A stretch of DNA of 5,974 bases from Opitutaceae bacterium (GTDB lineage: Bacteria; Verrucomicrobiota; Verrucomicrobiia; Opitutales; Opitutaceae): NCBI GenBank assembly GCA_023265535.1, contig JAHFTI010000285.1, positions 1 to 5,974 of the forward strand, written 5' to 3'. Shown here piece by piece: positions 1-5,974 of the stretch. Within the stretch, counting starts at the first letter, position 1. Each line of letters opens with the position of its first letter. The translations under genes were made by a program, and so were the position numbers. The notes beneath the pieces were generated by a model. The model had not been told where the DNA came from. It ran no database searches and saw nothing but the letters and a program-made list of their open reading frames with translations.

Positions 1-2
1 CC

Positions 3-776
3 CTTCCGGACTGGGCCGGTGTCGTGTCGGGCTTCATGCCCGGGCGCTATGCCGTGGCCCTCCTGAACGCAGGCTACACGGACGGGCTGGGCATGCTTCC
101 GGTCGGCTTCAACAGCCTGGCGCTTGCCGCCATCGGCGTGTGCGCCGGTGCCGTGGGCCTGGCCCTCTTCAAGGCCTCCCCCACCGAACGGCAGCCACGG
201 CGTGCCACGCTCGGGGCACTGCTCGCCCTGGTTGCCTGGCTGGGTGTCGGAGGCGTTGCCTCCCACACCGGACGACTCGATGCGGACGCCCTGATCACCG
301 AGGGTCTTCAGGAGATCACGCCCGAGATCCTGGCCCGCATCAGCTACGACGACCTTCCGGAGGACGGCTCCTTTGTGACCCGCCTCGCCCCACCCTTCCC
401 TGCGGGGAAGCTGCCCGCCGAACTCGAGGCATTGTCCGCCCGCCTGGAGGACTGGGCCCCCGCCAGGGAAGGCCCCCCGGTTCAGCGCATCAGGAACCTG
501 CTCTCAGCCGCCTCGCTGGCGGATGTCAGCCGCGCCCCGAGGGAGGCGGAGCTGGCGCGCCTTGTATTCAACAAGCTGATACGCGATCACCCGCCCGCCG
601 AACTGCGCAGGGCCCTTGCCTGGATCATCCTGCGCCCGTCCGAGGGCAGCGTCCCCACGAGCGCACCCGCCCTGGGCCTGGACCGAAGCATCCCTGAGCC
701 CGTCGTCCGCGAGCGCAACACCTATTACGCGAAGAAGCTCCTCGGACGCCAGCTGGGGAAACTGCAGGCCCCTTAG
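3..776 (+). CDS. Probable ABC-2-type transporter permease, C-terminal part (5' truncated by window edge)
   Basis: The frame is open from the left edge (L-P-D-W-A-G-V before the GTG at 24), so the true start is probably upstream and only the last 257 codons are seen. The segment LPDWAGVVSGFMPGRYAVAL followed by LLNAGY resembles the late region of ABC-2 export permeases, where a P-x-R-Y-A-V-like stretch precedes the last membrane segments. Counting from the GTG, hydrophobic helices lie at about residues 30-50 and 61-79. After these comes a hydrophilic tail of about 170 residues (80-250) rich in Glu, Arg, Ala and Pro, ending in a basic ERNTYYAKKLLGRQLGKL segment. I do not recognise a domain in the tail. 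The substrate is unknown and no partner ATPase is visible; it would be expected upstream. The gene converges on the corrinoid operon and need not be related to it. It could also be another polytopic membrane protein. Confidence 0.5.
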   Translation, partial: LPDWAGVVSGFMPGRYAVALLNAGYTDGLGMLPVGFNSLALAAIGVCAGAVGLALFKASPTERQPRRATLGALLALVAWLGVGGVASHTGRLDADALITEGLQEITPEILARISYDDLPEDGSFVTRLAPPFPAGKLPAELEALSARLEDWAPAREGPPVQRIRNLLSAASLADVSRAPREAELARLVFNKLIRDHPPAELRRALAWIILRPSEGSVPTSAPALGLDRSIPEPVVRERNTYYAKKLLGRQLGKLQAP

Positions 777-791
777 GGGACCGGACGACAC

Positions 792-1391
792 TCAGAACTC
801 GATGCCAGCCTGGGCCTGGATGCCGGCCTTGAACGGGTGCTTGATCTCGGTCATCTCCGTGACCAGTTCCGCCGCCGCGATGAGGGCGGCGGGCGCCCCC
901 CGGCCGGTCACCACCACATGCTGTCCCTCGACGCGGGATTGCAGCGCGTCGAGCACCTCCTGCAGGGGCAGGTAATCATAGGCCAGGACAACATTGAGCT
1001 CGTCGAGCAGGATGAACTTCACCTCGGGGTCGGCGAGCCAGCCCTGGACGACCTGCCAGCCGCGCCGGCAGGAAGCAATGTCGGCCTCGCGGTCCTGGGT
1101 GTTCCAGGTGAAGCCGTCCCCGACGGCCTGCCAGTCCAGCAGGGGCGAGCGCAGCACGCGCTCGGCGCGATCCGGGGCGCTCTTGATGAACTGCATGACG
1201 CCGCAGCGCTTCCCGTGAGAGAGGGAACGCAGCAGCATGCCCAGGGCGGCGGTGGACTTGCCCTTGCCATTGCCCGTGTGAACCATGAGCAGGCCGCGTT
1301 TCTCGCGCGCCGCGGCGGTGCGCCTGCGCATCTCCTCCTGCATCTCGGCCATGCGCTGTGCATGCTGTTCGGAGGTGTCGGAAGGTGTCAT
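792..1391 (-). CDS. cobO: Corrinoid (cob(I)alamin / cob(I)yrinic acid a,c-diamide) adenosyltransferase, CobO/BtuR family
   Basis: This cytoplasmic enzyme transfers the 5'-deoxyadenosyl group of ATP to the reduced cobalt of a corrinoid, giving adenosylcobalamin or its precursor. The 199-residue product matches the usual family length (E. coli BtuR is 196). Seen in the sequence: a charged N-terminal helix (8-31), the P-loop TGNGKGKST (39-47), QFIK (67-70), FTWNTQDRE (94-102), Walker B-like FILLDELN (126-133), VVVTGRGAP (159-167) and the C-terminal EIKHPFKAGIQAQAGIEF block (182-199), which parallels BtuR's ending. All the key blocks are intact. The ATG at 1391 is chosen because it overlaps the stop of the ATPase gene as ATGA (4 bases). 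The frame stays open to 1532, but that extension lies inside btuD and has no family resemblance. It is the last gene of the operon, so imported corrinoid can be activated at once. The symbol btuR would be equally apt. Confidence 0.97.
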   Translation of the reverse strand: MTPSDTSEQHAQRMAEMQEEMRRRTAAAREKRGLLMVHTGNGKGKSTAALGMLLRSLSHGKRCGVMQFIKSAPDRAERVLRSPLLDWQAVGDGFTWNTQDREADIASCRRGWQVVQGWLADPEVKFILLDELNVVLAYDYLPLQEVLDALQSRVEGQHVVVTGRGAPAALIAAAELVTEMTEIKHPFKAGIQAQAGIEF

Positions 1392-2101
1392 GGAAGTTCC
1401 AATACAAGTCCGGGGGCGGTGCGGGCGCGCACGCCGAAGACCTCGAGCAGCAGCTCGGGAGTGAGCACCTCGCCGGGACTCCCGGCGGCGCGCAGACGTC
1501 CCTGGTGGAGCACTGCAACGTAGTCGAGGCAATGGGCCAGGCGCAGGTCGTGCAGGCTGAAAAGGATCGTGGAGCCCGCGCGCGTCAGGCGGGTGCCCAG
1601 GTGCAGCAGGTCGAGCGCATGGCGCGGATCGAGGGGGGCGAGGGGTTCGTCCCAGAAATGCAGGGGGGCCCCCGTCGCCACGGCACGCGCCAGCAGCACA
1701 CGCTGGCGTTCACCGCCGGAGAGTTGGTTGACGGGACGGTTGCGCAGGTCCCCGAGCTCAAACTGCGCGATGGCGTCGTCCACCCCGAGTTCGTCGTCCC
1801 CGTGTGCAAAGCGGCCCTGGGCCACCACCGAGCGCACGCTGAAGCCGAACTCGAAGCGTGCCTCCTGCGGCACCCATGAGGCCAGGCGGCCGCGCTCGAG
1901 CACGGAAAGCTCCTGGAGCGGGCGACCCGACCAGGACACCTGCGCGTCAGAGGGCAGGAGGCCGGCGCAGATCTGCAGCAACGTGGACTTGCCCGCGCCA
2001 TTGGGACCGATGAGGCCGGCAAGGCAGCCCCTGGGCAGACAGAGGTCAACCGCCTCGAGTCTCCCCGGGACGCCCGCGTGGCGAACCTCCAACGCGTTCA
2101 T
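1388..2101 (-). CDS. btuD: Corrinoid ABC transporter ATP-binding protein (BtuD-like)
   Basis: This is the cytoplasmic ATPase of a type II (FecCD/BtuCD) importer, 237 residues with the usual motif order: Walker A GPNGAGKST (32-40), Q-loop Gln79 in WVPQEARF, ABC signature LSGGERQRV (127-135), Walker B LHFWDEP (147-153) with catalytic Glu152, D-loop APLD (155-158) and switch His184 in FSLHDL. The D-loop region reads DEPLAPLD, where DEPTSALD or DEPTNHLD is more common. I chose the ATG at 2101 because it overlaps the permease stop as ATGA. An in-frame ATG at 2122 would add seven residues (MAIETPG) and has no better ribosome site. Sequence alone does not separate cobalamin from siderophore or haem ATPases; the corrinoid assignment rests on the neighbouring adenosyltransferase and the receptor's TonB box. 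Confidence 0.93.
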   Translation of the reverse strand: MNALEVRHAGVPGRLEAVDLCLPRGCLAGLIGPNGAGKSTLLQICAGLLPSDAQVSWSGRPLQELSVLERGRLASWVPQEARFEFGFSVRSVVAQGRFAHGDDELGVDDAIAQFELGDLRNRPVNQLSGGERQRVLLARAVATGAPLHFWDEPLAPLDPRHALDLLHLGTRLTRAGSTILFSLHDLRLAHCLDYVAVLHQGRLRAAGSPGEVLTPELLLEVFGVRARTAPGLVLELP

Positions 2102-3075
2102 GCCTGGCGTCTCAATAGCCATAGGAAAAAGGGTGCACCGACGATGGAGGTCATGATGCCGAGCTTGACGCCGCCGGCGGAGCGGCAGACCAGGTCGCAG
2201 GCGAGCACGAAGGCCGCGCCGCCCACGAGGCTGACAGGCACGAGGCGGCGGTGCTCGGGGCCGAGGATGAGGCGCAGTGCATGCGGCACCACAAGGCCGA
2301 CGAAGCCGACCGTGCCGGCCACGGCTGTGGCGATGGCGGTGAGCACGGCGGCCAGCGCCAGCAGGCTGTGGCGCAGGCGGCGCACATCCACGCCCAGGCT
2401 CTGCGCCTCGCGCGCCCCCAGGCTGAGCAGATCCATCTGCCGGCCGAGCGGCCAGAGCAGGGCCGCCGCCAGCAGGATGGGCGAAGCCATCAGCACGTGC
2501 TCCCAGCCGCGATCCTCGAGCCCACCCAGCAGCCAGAAGAGGATCTGCGAGTTGCGCTCATAGAGGCTGGTATGCATCGAGAGCACATAGCTCGTCACCG
2601 CGCCCAGCAGGGCGTTGAGCGCCACGCCCGCCAGGAGCAGCCGCTCCGTGCTGGCGCCACTGCGCGCCAGGCCGATCACGGCGAAGAGGGCGGCGGCGCT
2701 GCCCACGATGGCGGCCAGGGGGAGGGTCCAGATGGAAAGGCTCGCCCAGCCCAGGGCGATGGCGATGACCGCGCCGGCGGCGCCGCCGCTGCTCACACCG
2801 AGCAGACCGGGGCTGGCGAGGCTGTTGCGGAAATAGGCCTGCATCACGAGGCCGCCCGCGGATAACGCGGCACCCACCAGGAGCGCGCTGAGGAGACGTG
2901 GCATGCGCATCTGCCAGACCACCGTCGCGGCGAGCTCATCCTGCCGCAGCAGCCCCTGCCAGACCTGCTTCAGGCTCAGCGGCATGTCGCCCACGGCCAG
3001 CGACACCGTCACCAGGACCAGCAACACAAGGATGCAGGCCGGCAGGGCGAGTCGGAGTAGGCGCGCACTGGGCAT
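2098..3075 (-). CDS. btuC: Corrinoid ABC transporter permease, FecCD/BtuC family
   Basis: This inner-membrane permease would work as a dimer with two BtuD subunits. At 325 residues it matches the BtuC/FhuB-half length and is strongly hydrophobic, with about ten predicted helices starting at residues 6-28. Family marks visible are M-R-M-P-R (56-60), a Gly/Ala-rich helix followed by MQAYFRNSLASPGLLGVSSG (78-97; the usual form is Q..xRNPLAxPxxLG), the coupling-helix region FVGLVVPHALRLILGPEHR (258-276), which contacts the ATPase, and a C-terminal GIMTSIVGAPFFLWLL (306-321). The common E-L/I-P-V-G before the last helix is here GGVKLG. The ATG at 3075 is chosen because it overlaps the btuF stop by one base (TGATG). 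The frame extends to 3174, but that adds a Pro/Arg-rich, non-membrane N-terminus lying within btuF. Its stop overlaps btuD by four bases. Confidence 0.95.
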   Translation of the reverse strand: MPSARLLRLALPACILVLLVLVTVSLAVGDMPLSLKQVWQGLLRQDELAATVVWQMRMPRLLSALLVGAALSAGGLVMQAYFRNSLASPGLLGVSSGGAAGAVIAIALGWASLSIWTLPLAAIVGSAAALFAVIGLARSGASTERLLLAGVALNALLGAVTSYVLSMHTSLYERNSQILFWLLGGLEDRGWEHVLMASPILLAAALLWPLGRQMDLLSLGAREAQSLGVDVRRLRHSLLALAAVLTAIATAVAGTVGFVGLVVPHALRLILGPEHRRLVPVSLVGGAAFVLACDLVCRSAGGVKLGIMTSIVGAPFFLWLLRRQA

Positions 3076-3986
3076 CAGGGCTTGGGGTTGGGGGCCTGGT
3101 CGGCGGCGAACAGTTCGGGGTGAAGGGCGCGTGCGAGGATCTCGTAGCATTCCACGCGATGGTGGCTGAGGCAACTGAGGATGTAGTTCGGAACAAGCAC
3201 AGCCCTCCCCTCGCGCACGGCTGGCATGAAATGATAGGGGGGCGTGGACCTGAAGGGGGCGAGGGCCTTGTCCAAGTCCTCACCGGCAACCACCAGCTTG
3301 TCGATCGGCCAGGTGATCATGCGCTCGGAGGGCGGAGCCTGATGGCCGCGCAGCTTGCCGAGCGTGGAGGCAAGGTTCTCAGCGCCGGCGTGGTCACAGA
3401 GGTCCTGGAAGGTGGTTGCCTCGCCGGGAATGAGCCCAAAGACCGAGGGGGCAAGCACACGGACACGGGGGTGTTTGGAGAGTTTGGCTGAGAGGGCCGC
3501 CACGCGCGCCTCGCAACGGGCGATGAGAGCCTCGCAGCGCTCAACGGCGCGCGGCCCTAGCTCGACGGCGAGCAGGCGGAGGTTGGCATAGGCGTCCTCC
3601 AGGCTGTTGTAACGGGTGAAAACGATGACATGCAGGCCCGCCTTGCGGAGCTGCGAGACCAACTCTGCGCGGCTGTAGTCGGCACACAGCACGAGGGTGG
3701 GCTTCAGAGCCAGCACGGACTCGGCATCGCCGGTGCCTGGGAGCTGGGTGTAGCGGGCTGCCTCCGCGGAAACCGCCGAAAAACGGGCGTCGCGGGACAG
3801 GTGGCTCAGGGCGGCGACCTGCGACGGTTCGGCCAGCGCGAGCAGGAGCTCGTCAGTGCCGACGGTCTGCGAGACCACGCGGACGGAGGCGGGATCGACG
3901 CGGGCAACCGAGTCTGCGCGCAGCCCCGAGGCCACTGCTCCCAAGAGCAGCAGTATAAAACAACAGAGCTGGCGCAGATGCGTCAT
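3075..3986 (-). CDS. btuF: Periplasmic corrinoid-binding protein (BtuF-like, TroA/FecB-type fold)
   Basis: This is the substrate-binding protein expected to pass the corrinoid to the BtuCD pump. The product is 303 residues. A type I signal peptide is visible: T-H-L-R-Q, then a hydrophobic core at about 7-22 and likely cleavage after Leu-Arg-Ala24. There is no lipobox, so it should be soluble. The mature start VRVVSQTVGTDELLLALAEP and the phrase LALKPTLVLCADYSRAELV are typical of class III binding proteins, followed by the long inter-lobe helix (about SLEDAYANLRLLAVELG). The second lobe shows FGLIPGEATTFQDLCDHAGA and a C-terminal ARALHPELF, which is common in the family. Several Cys are present in the mature part. 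The ATG at 3986 is chosen because a signal peptide follows at once; upstream in-frame sequence to 4091 lies in the receptor gene. It starts 19 bases after the receptor stop with no clear ribosome site. The ligand is inferred from neighbours; haem or siderophore binding is not excluded by sequence alone. Confidence 0.88.
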   Translation of the reverse strand: MTHLRQLCCFILLLLGAVASGLRADSVARVDPASVRVVSQTVGTDELLLALAEPSQVAALSHLSRDARFSAVSAEAARYTQLPGTGDAESVLALKPTLVLCADYSRAELVSQLRKAGLHVIVFTRYNSLEDAYANLRLLAVELGPRAVERCEALIARCEARVAALSAKLSKHPRVRVLAPSVFGLIPGEATTFQDLCDHAGAENLASTLGKLRGHQAPPSERMITWPIDKLVVAGEDLDKALAPFRSTPPYHFMPAVREGRAVLVPNYILSCLSHHRVECYEILARALHPELFAADQAPNPKP

Positions 3987-4005
3987 GGCGATAACGCTAA
4001 GGTTG

Positions 4006-5880
4006 TCAGAAGCGGTACTCAACACCGCCATACACGGCCACGGGCAGGCCGGCATAGCCGTAGGTGTCGTCGTACCTCTCGTTGAGGGCATTCTCGACGC
4101 GGGCCTTCAGGAGCAGGTTCCTGTGGGCCTGGTAGCTCGCATAGAGGCGCACGGTGGTGAAATCCTCCAGGTGCGTGAGGTGGACCCAGTCCTTCTTGGC
4201 AAGGCGGTCCGAGACCAGATGCAGTCCGCTGCCGAGCACCAGTTCGCGCGTGGCCTGCCACTGCAGGTCGGCGCTCGCGGTGTGGCGGGGCTTGTACACG
4301 ACGCGGGTGCGGGCGGTCTCGTCGACGACGTCGGTGTAGGTGTAGCTGGTGCGCAGGCGGAGGCTGTCGCTGAGGCGTGCCAGGAGGGCGCTCTCGACAC
4401 CCTGGGTGTGGGCGCGGGCCACATTCTGGTACTGGTACTTGTAGCCCGCCACGGCGTTGGCCACGATCATGTCCCTGAAGTCGTTGCGGAAGAAGCCGGT
4501 CTCGAGGACAAGACGGCCGCCGAACAGCTGCTGGTCGAGGCCGAGATCCCAGCCGGTGCTGCTCTCGGGCCTGAGCGAGGCGTTCTCGACGTACCAGGTC
4601 TTGTCGCCAAAGCGCTCGGTCATGCCGGGCACGGAGAAGGCGGTGCCCAGGGTGGCGCGCAGCTTGGTGCCCGTGGCGCGGATCATGTACGAGGCGCCGG
4701 CGCGGCCCGTGGTCTTCTCGCCGATGGACTGGAAGTGGTCGTAGCGGCCGCCCGCCTGGAGGGCCAGGTCACGCGTCGGCGTGTAGTTGGCATTCAGATA
4801 CACACCCTCGGAATCCGAGCTGAGGGCGCCGTTGAGGCTGGAGTTGTTGAAGTGCGCCCATTCGGCGTTGGCGCCGCCCACCAGCACCAGGCTCTTCACG
4901 GGCGTCCAGGCATTCTGCCAGTCGAGCACATTGCGCGTGTTGAGGTAGCGGTACACGGTGTAGAGGCCGCTGAACCAGTCGTTGGCACCATAGTCATAGG
5001 AGACCTGGTGCCAGCCGAGGGTGAGGCGGGAGCGGAACGCGTCCGCGGTGTAGCCGGCATAGACCGTGCCGAGGAAGTTGGAGCTGTCGACGTTGCCCAG
5101 GTCGGGGGAGAGCCGCGAGCCCGGGGAGTTGAAGCGGTTTTCCTGCCCGCGGAAGGTGGTTCCCAGCAGCAGCCCCTCGCCGAAGGTGCGCTCGAGGCGC
5201 GTCGAGAAATTCAGGCTGCGGTTCTCATTGTGCGGGGTGGCGTTGGCCGTGCGATCCCAGCCGAGCGAGGCGCTGTAGCCGAGGTTCTGCGTGCCGCCCT
5301 GCAGGGAGCTGGCGAGGTTCCAGGTCGAGAGGGCGCCGACCTCCGCACCGACCCTGCCCGAGAGGGGGCCGCAGCCGTGCGTGGTCTCCATCAGGAGCAC
5401 GCCGCCCATGGCGGAGCTGCCGTAGAGCGTGCCCTGGGGGCCGCGCAGGACCTCGATGCGGTCGAAGCCGGCGAGGCCCTGGTTGCCGAGGATGCTGCGC
5501 ATGTAGCCGTCGCTCTGGCGCGAGTTCATGCGCACGCCGTCGACGACGATGAGCGACTGGGCCGAGCTGGCGCCGCGCAGCGAGAGGGTGCTCTGGCCGC
5601 CGATGGCGCCATAGGTGCCCACGTTCACGCCGGGCGTGAGGTTCAGCGCGACGCTGAGATTCGGGATCTGCGCTGCCTCGAGCTCCGCGAGCGGGAGCAG
5701 GCTGACGCTGCTGGGGATCACGCTGGGATCCTGCGGCGTGCGGGCGGCGGAGACGATGACGGTTTCGATGCGCGTCGGGTGTTCCGACTGGGCGCAAAGC
5801 TGGGCGGGCGCTGCGAGTGCCGCGAGGACGCAGGCAGCGTTAAGGAGTCCCCTGGCGGGGGACACGGTGCTACGGATCAT
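4006..5880 (-). CDS. btuB: TonB-dependent outer-membrane corrinoid receptor (BtuB-like)
   Basis: This 624-residue outer-membrane transporter is close to E. coli BtuB (614). The N-terminus has a signal peptide (hydrophobic 12-26, cleavage likely after Leu-Cys-Ala30). A TonB box follows, IETVIVSAAR (38-47), close to BtuB's DTLVVTANR. The plug domain (about 50-165) contains LNLTPGVNV, LSLRGASSAQSLIVVDGVRM (99-118) and IEVLRGPQGTLYGSSAMGG (142-160). The rest is a 22-strand-type barrel with many alternating aromatic strands, ending YGGVEYRF; the terminal Phe is the outer-membrane assembly signal. After the conserved GGV the plug reads LLMETTHGCG rather than the usual INIITK, a small local departure. 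The ATG at 5880 is chosen because the signal peptide begins there; the frame is open to a GTG at 5958, but that would put 26 polar residues before the signal. It is the first gene of the operon and is likely controlled by the leader at 5881-5974. Confidence 0.93.
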   Translation of the reverse strand: MIRSTVSPARGLLNAACVLAALAAPAQLCAQSEHPTRIETVIVSAARTPQDPSVIPSSVSLLPLAELEAAQIPNLSVALNLTPGVNVGTYGAIGGQSTLSLRGASSAQSLIVVDGVRMNSRQSDGYMRSILGNQGLAGFDRIEVLRGPQGTLYGSSAMGGVLLMETTHGCGPLSGRVGAEVGALSTWNLASSLQGGTQNLGYSASLGWDRTANATPHNENRSLNFSTRLERTFGEGLLLGTTFRGQENRFNSPGSRLSPDLGNVDSSNFLGTVYAGYTADAFRSRLTLGWHQVSYDYGANDWFSGLYTVYRYLNTRNVLDWQNAWTPVKSLVLVGGANAEWAHFNNSSLNGALSSDSEGVYLNANYTPTRDLALQAGGRYDHFQSIGEKTTGRAGASYMIRATGTKLRATLGTAFSVPGMTERFGDKTWYVENASLRPESSTGWDLGLDQQLFGGRLVLETGFFRNDFRDMIVANAVAGYKYQYQNVARAHTQGVESALLARLSDSLRLRTSYTYTDVVDETARTRVVYKPRHTASADLQWQATRELVLGSGLHLVSDRLAKKDWVHLTHLEDFTTVRLYASYQAHRNLLLKARVENALNERYDDTYGYAGLPVAVYGGVEYRF

Positions 5881-5881
5881 T

Positions 5882-5928
5882 GGTGTGTGTCTGTCTTTAC
5901 GGAAAGGTAAGAGCAGACCTCCCACACC
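5882..5928 (-). promoter_or_regulatory. Long imperfect hairpin directly before the btuB start codon (candidate expression platform)
   Basis: On the transcript strand GGTGTG (5928-5923) pairs with CACACC (5887-5882). Inside an asymmetric loop (GGAG versus A), GTCTGCTCTTAC (5918-5907) faces GTAAAGACAGAC (5900-5889) with nine Watson-Crick pairs, one G-U and two C-A mismatches. The terminal loop is CTTTCC (5906-5901). The structure ends one base before the ATG at 5880. It has no U-tract, so it does not look like an intrinsic terminator. Because it abuts the start codon, control of translation initiation is the simpler guess. The only Shine-Dalgarno-like purine run, GGGAGG (5923-5918), is about 40 bases from the ATG and is partly in the stem. 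Confidence 0.55.
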
Positions 5929-5974
5929 GTCGTGAACGGCTTGGCATGTCTGTCCCACGCTTCATTTTTGCGAT
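5929..5974 (-). promoter_or_regulatory. Possible 3' end of a cobalamin riboswitch (B12-box-like), cut by the window edge
   Basis: Read on the minus strand, the leader contains ATGAAGC (5967-5961), then GGGACAGACATGCC (5956-5943). This resembles the conserved 3' segment of cobalamin riboswitch aptamers (ATGAAGCC..GAAGACCTGCC and variants), though with a 2-3 base insertion and CATGCC instead of CCTGCC. The position fits: it lies about 60-80 bases before the start of a btuB-like gene. The bulk of an aptamer (roughly 150-200 bases) would be outside the window, so core pairings cannot be tested here. A short CCGT-TCACG-ACGG hairpin (5939-5927) follows. The resemblance was judged by eye. Confidence 0.4.

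Noticed and set aside
140..697. A 185-codon open frame on the plus strand overlapping the first gene in another frame.
   Set aside because: Arg/Pro/Gly-rich translation typical of an off-frame reading in GC-rich DNA; the overlapping frame has membrane helices and a permease-like motif.
769..779. CCCCTTAGGGG inverted repeat between the convergent stops as a bidirectional terminator.
   Set aside because: The stem is four to five base pairs with a 1-3 base loop and there is no T-tract on either side; a chance palindrome spanning the TAG stop is as likely.
1392..1532. N-terminal extension of the adenosyltransferase to 1532.
   Set aside because: It lies within the btuD coding sequence, is Arg/Ala/Ser-rich without family resemblance, and the ATG at 1391 gives the usual family length and an ATGA overlap.
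3076..3174. N-terminal extension of the permease to 3174.
   Set aside because: The added residues are Pro/Arg-rich and not membrane-like, while the ATG at 3075 overlaps the previous stop and gives a standard-length BtuC.
5882..5890. Short GT repeat (GGTGTGTGT) as a microsatellite or phase-variation tract.
   Set aside because: Only about four units, outside any reading frame that would switch, and it is better explained as the base-paired foot of the leader hairpin.
3856..5910. A 684-codon open frame on the plus strand opposite the receptor gene.
   Set aside because: Long antisense frames are expected opposite GC-rich genes. The translation is Val/Ala/Gly/Glu-rich with no domain, and the opposite strand has an unmistakable TonB-dependent receptor.
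5881..5958. Longer receptor start at the GTG at 5958.
   Set aside because: It would place 26 mostly polar residues ahead of a clear signal peptide and would translate through the leader hairpin; the signal peptide starts cleanly at the ATG at 5880.

Overview
The window is GC-rich DNA from a Gram-negative bacterium. It carries a TonB-dependent outer-membrane receptor with an N-terminal TonB box and a terminal Phe, and a periplasmic binding protein with a type I signal peptide. High GC, the lack of recognisable Shine-Dalgarno sequences before the starts, and the style of the first gene's C-terminal tail would fit a Verrucomicrobiota/Opitutales-like lineage. That is only an impression; a GC-rich proteobacterium is not excluded.

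Layout. Positions 3-776 (+) hold the 3' part of a gene that enters from the left edge: a probable ABC-2-type export permease with a soluble tail of about 170 residues. Its stop is separated by only 15 bases from the stop of a convergent five-gene operon on the minus strand. That operon fills the rest of the window and reads, in transcription order: btuB-like receptor (5880-4006), btuF-like corrinoid-binding protein (3986-3075), btuC-like permease (3075-2098), btuD-like ATPase (2101-1388) and cobO/btuR corrinoid adenosyltransferase (1391-792). The receptor-btuF gap is 19 bases. The last four genes overlap by 1, 4 and 4 bases, so they are probably translationally coupled. No intergenic stretch exceeds 100 bases.

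How the genes work together. The receptor takes cobalamin or another corrinoid across the outer membrane using TonB energy. BtuF binds it in the periplasm, BtuC2D2 pumps it through the inner membrane, and CobO/BtuR attaches the 5'-deoxyadenosyl group to make the coenzyme form. This is a salvage-and-activation cassette of known type, not a new system.

The least ordinary part is the 94-base leader of the receptor gene at the right edge (minus strand, 5974-5881). Its distal end resembles the 3' end (B12 box) of a cobalamin riboswitch, whose main body would lie outside the window. Between that and the start codon lies a strong hairpin that ends one base before the ATG. A repeated GACAGACA and a G-rich segment offer competing pairings, as expected of an expression platform.
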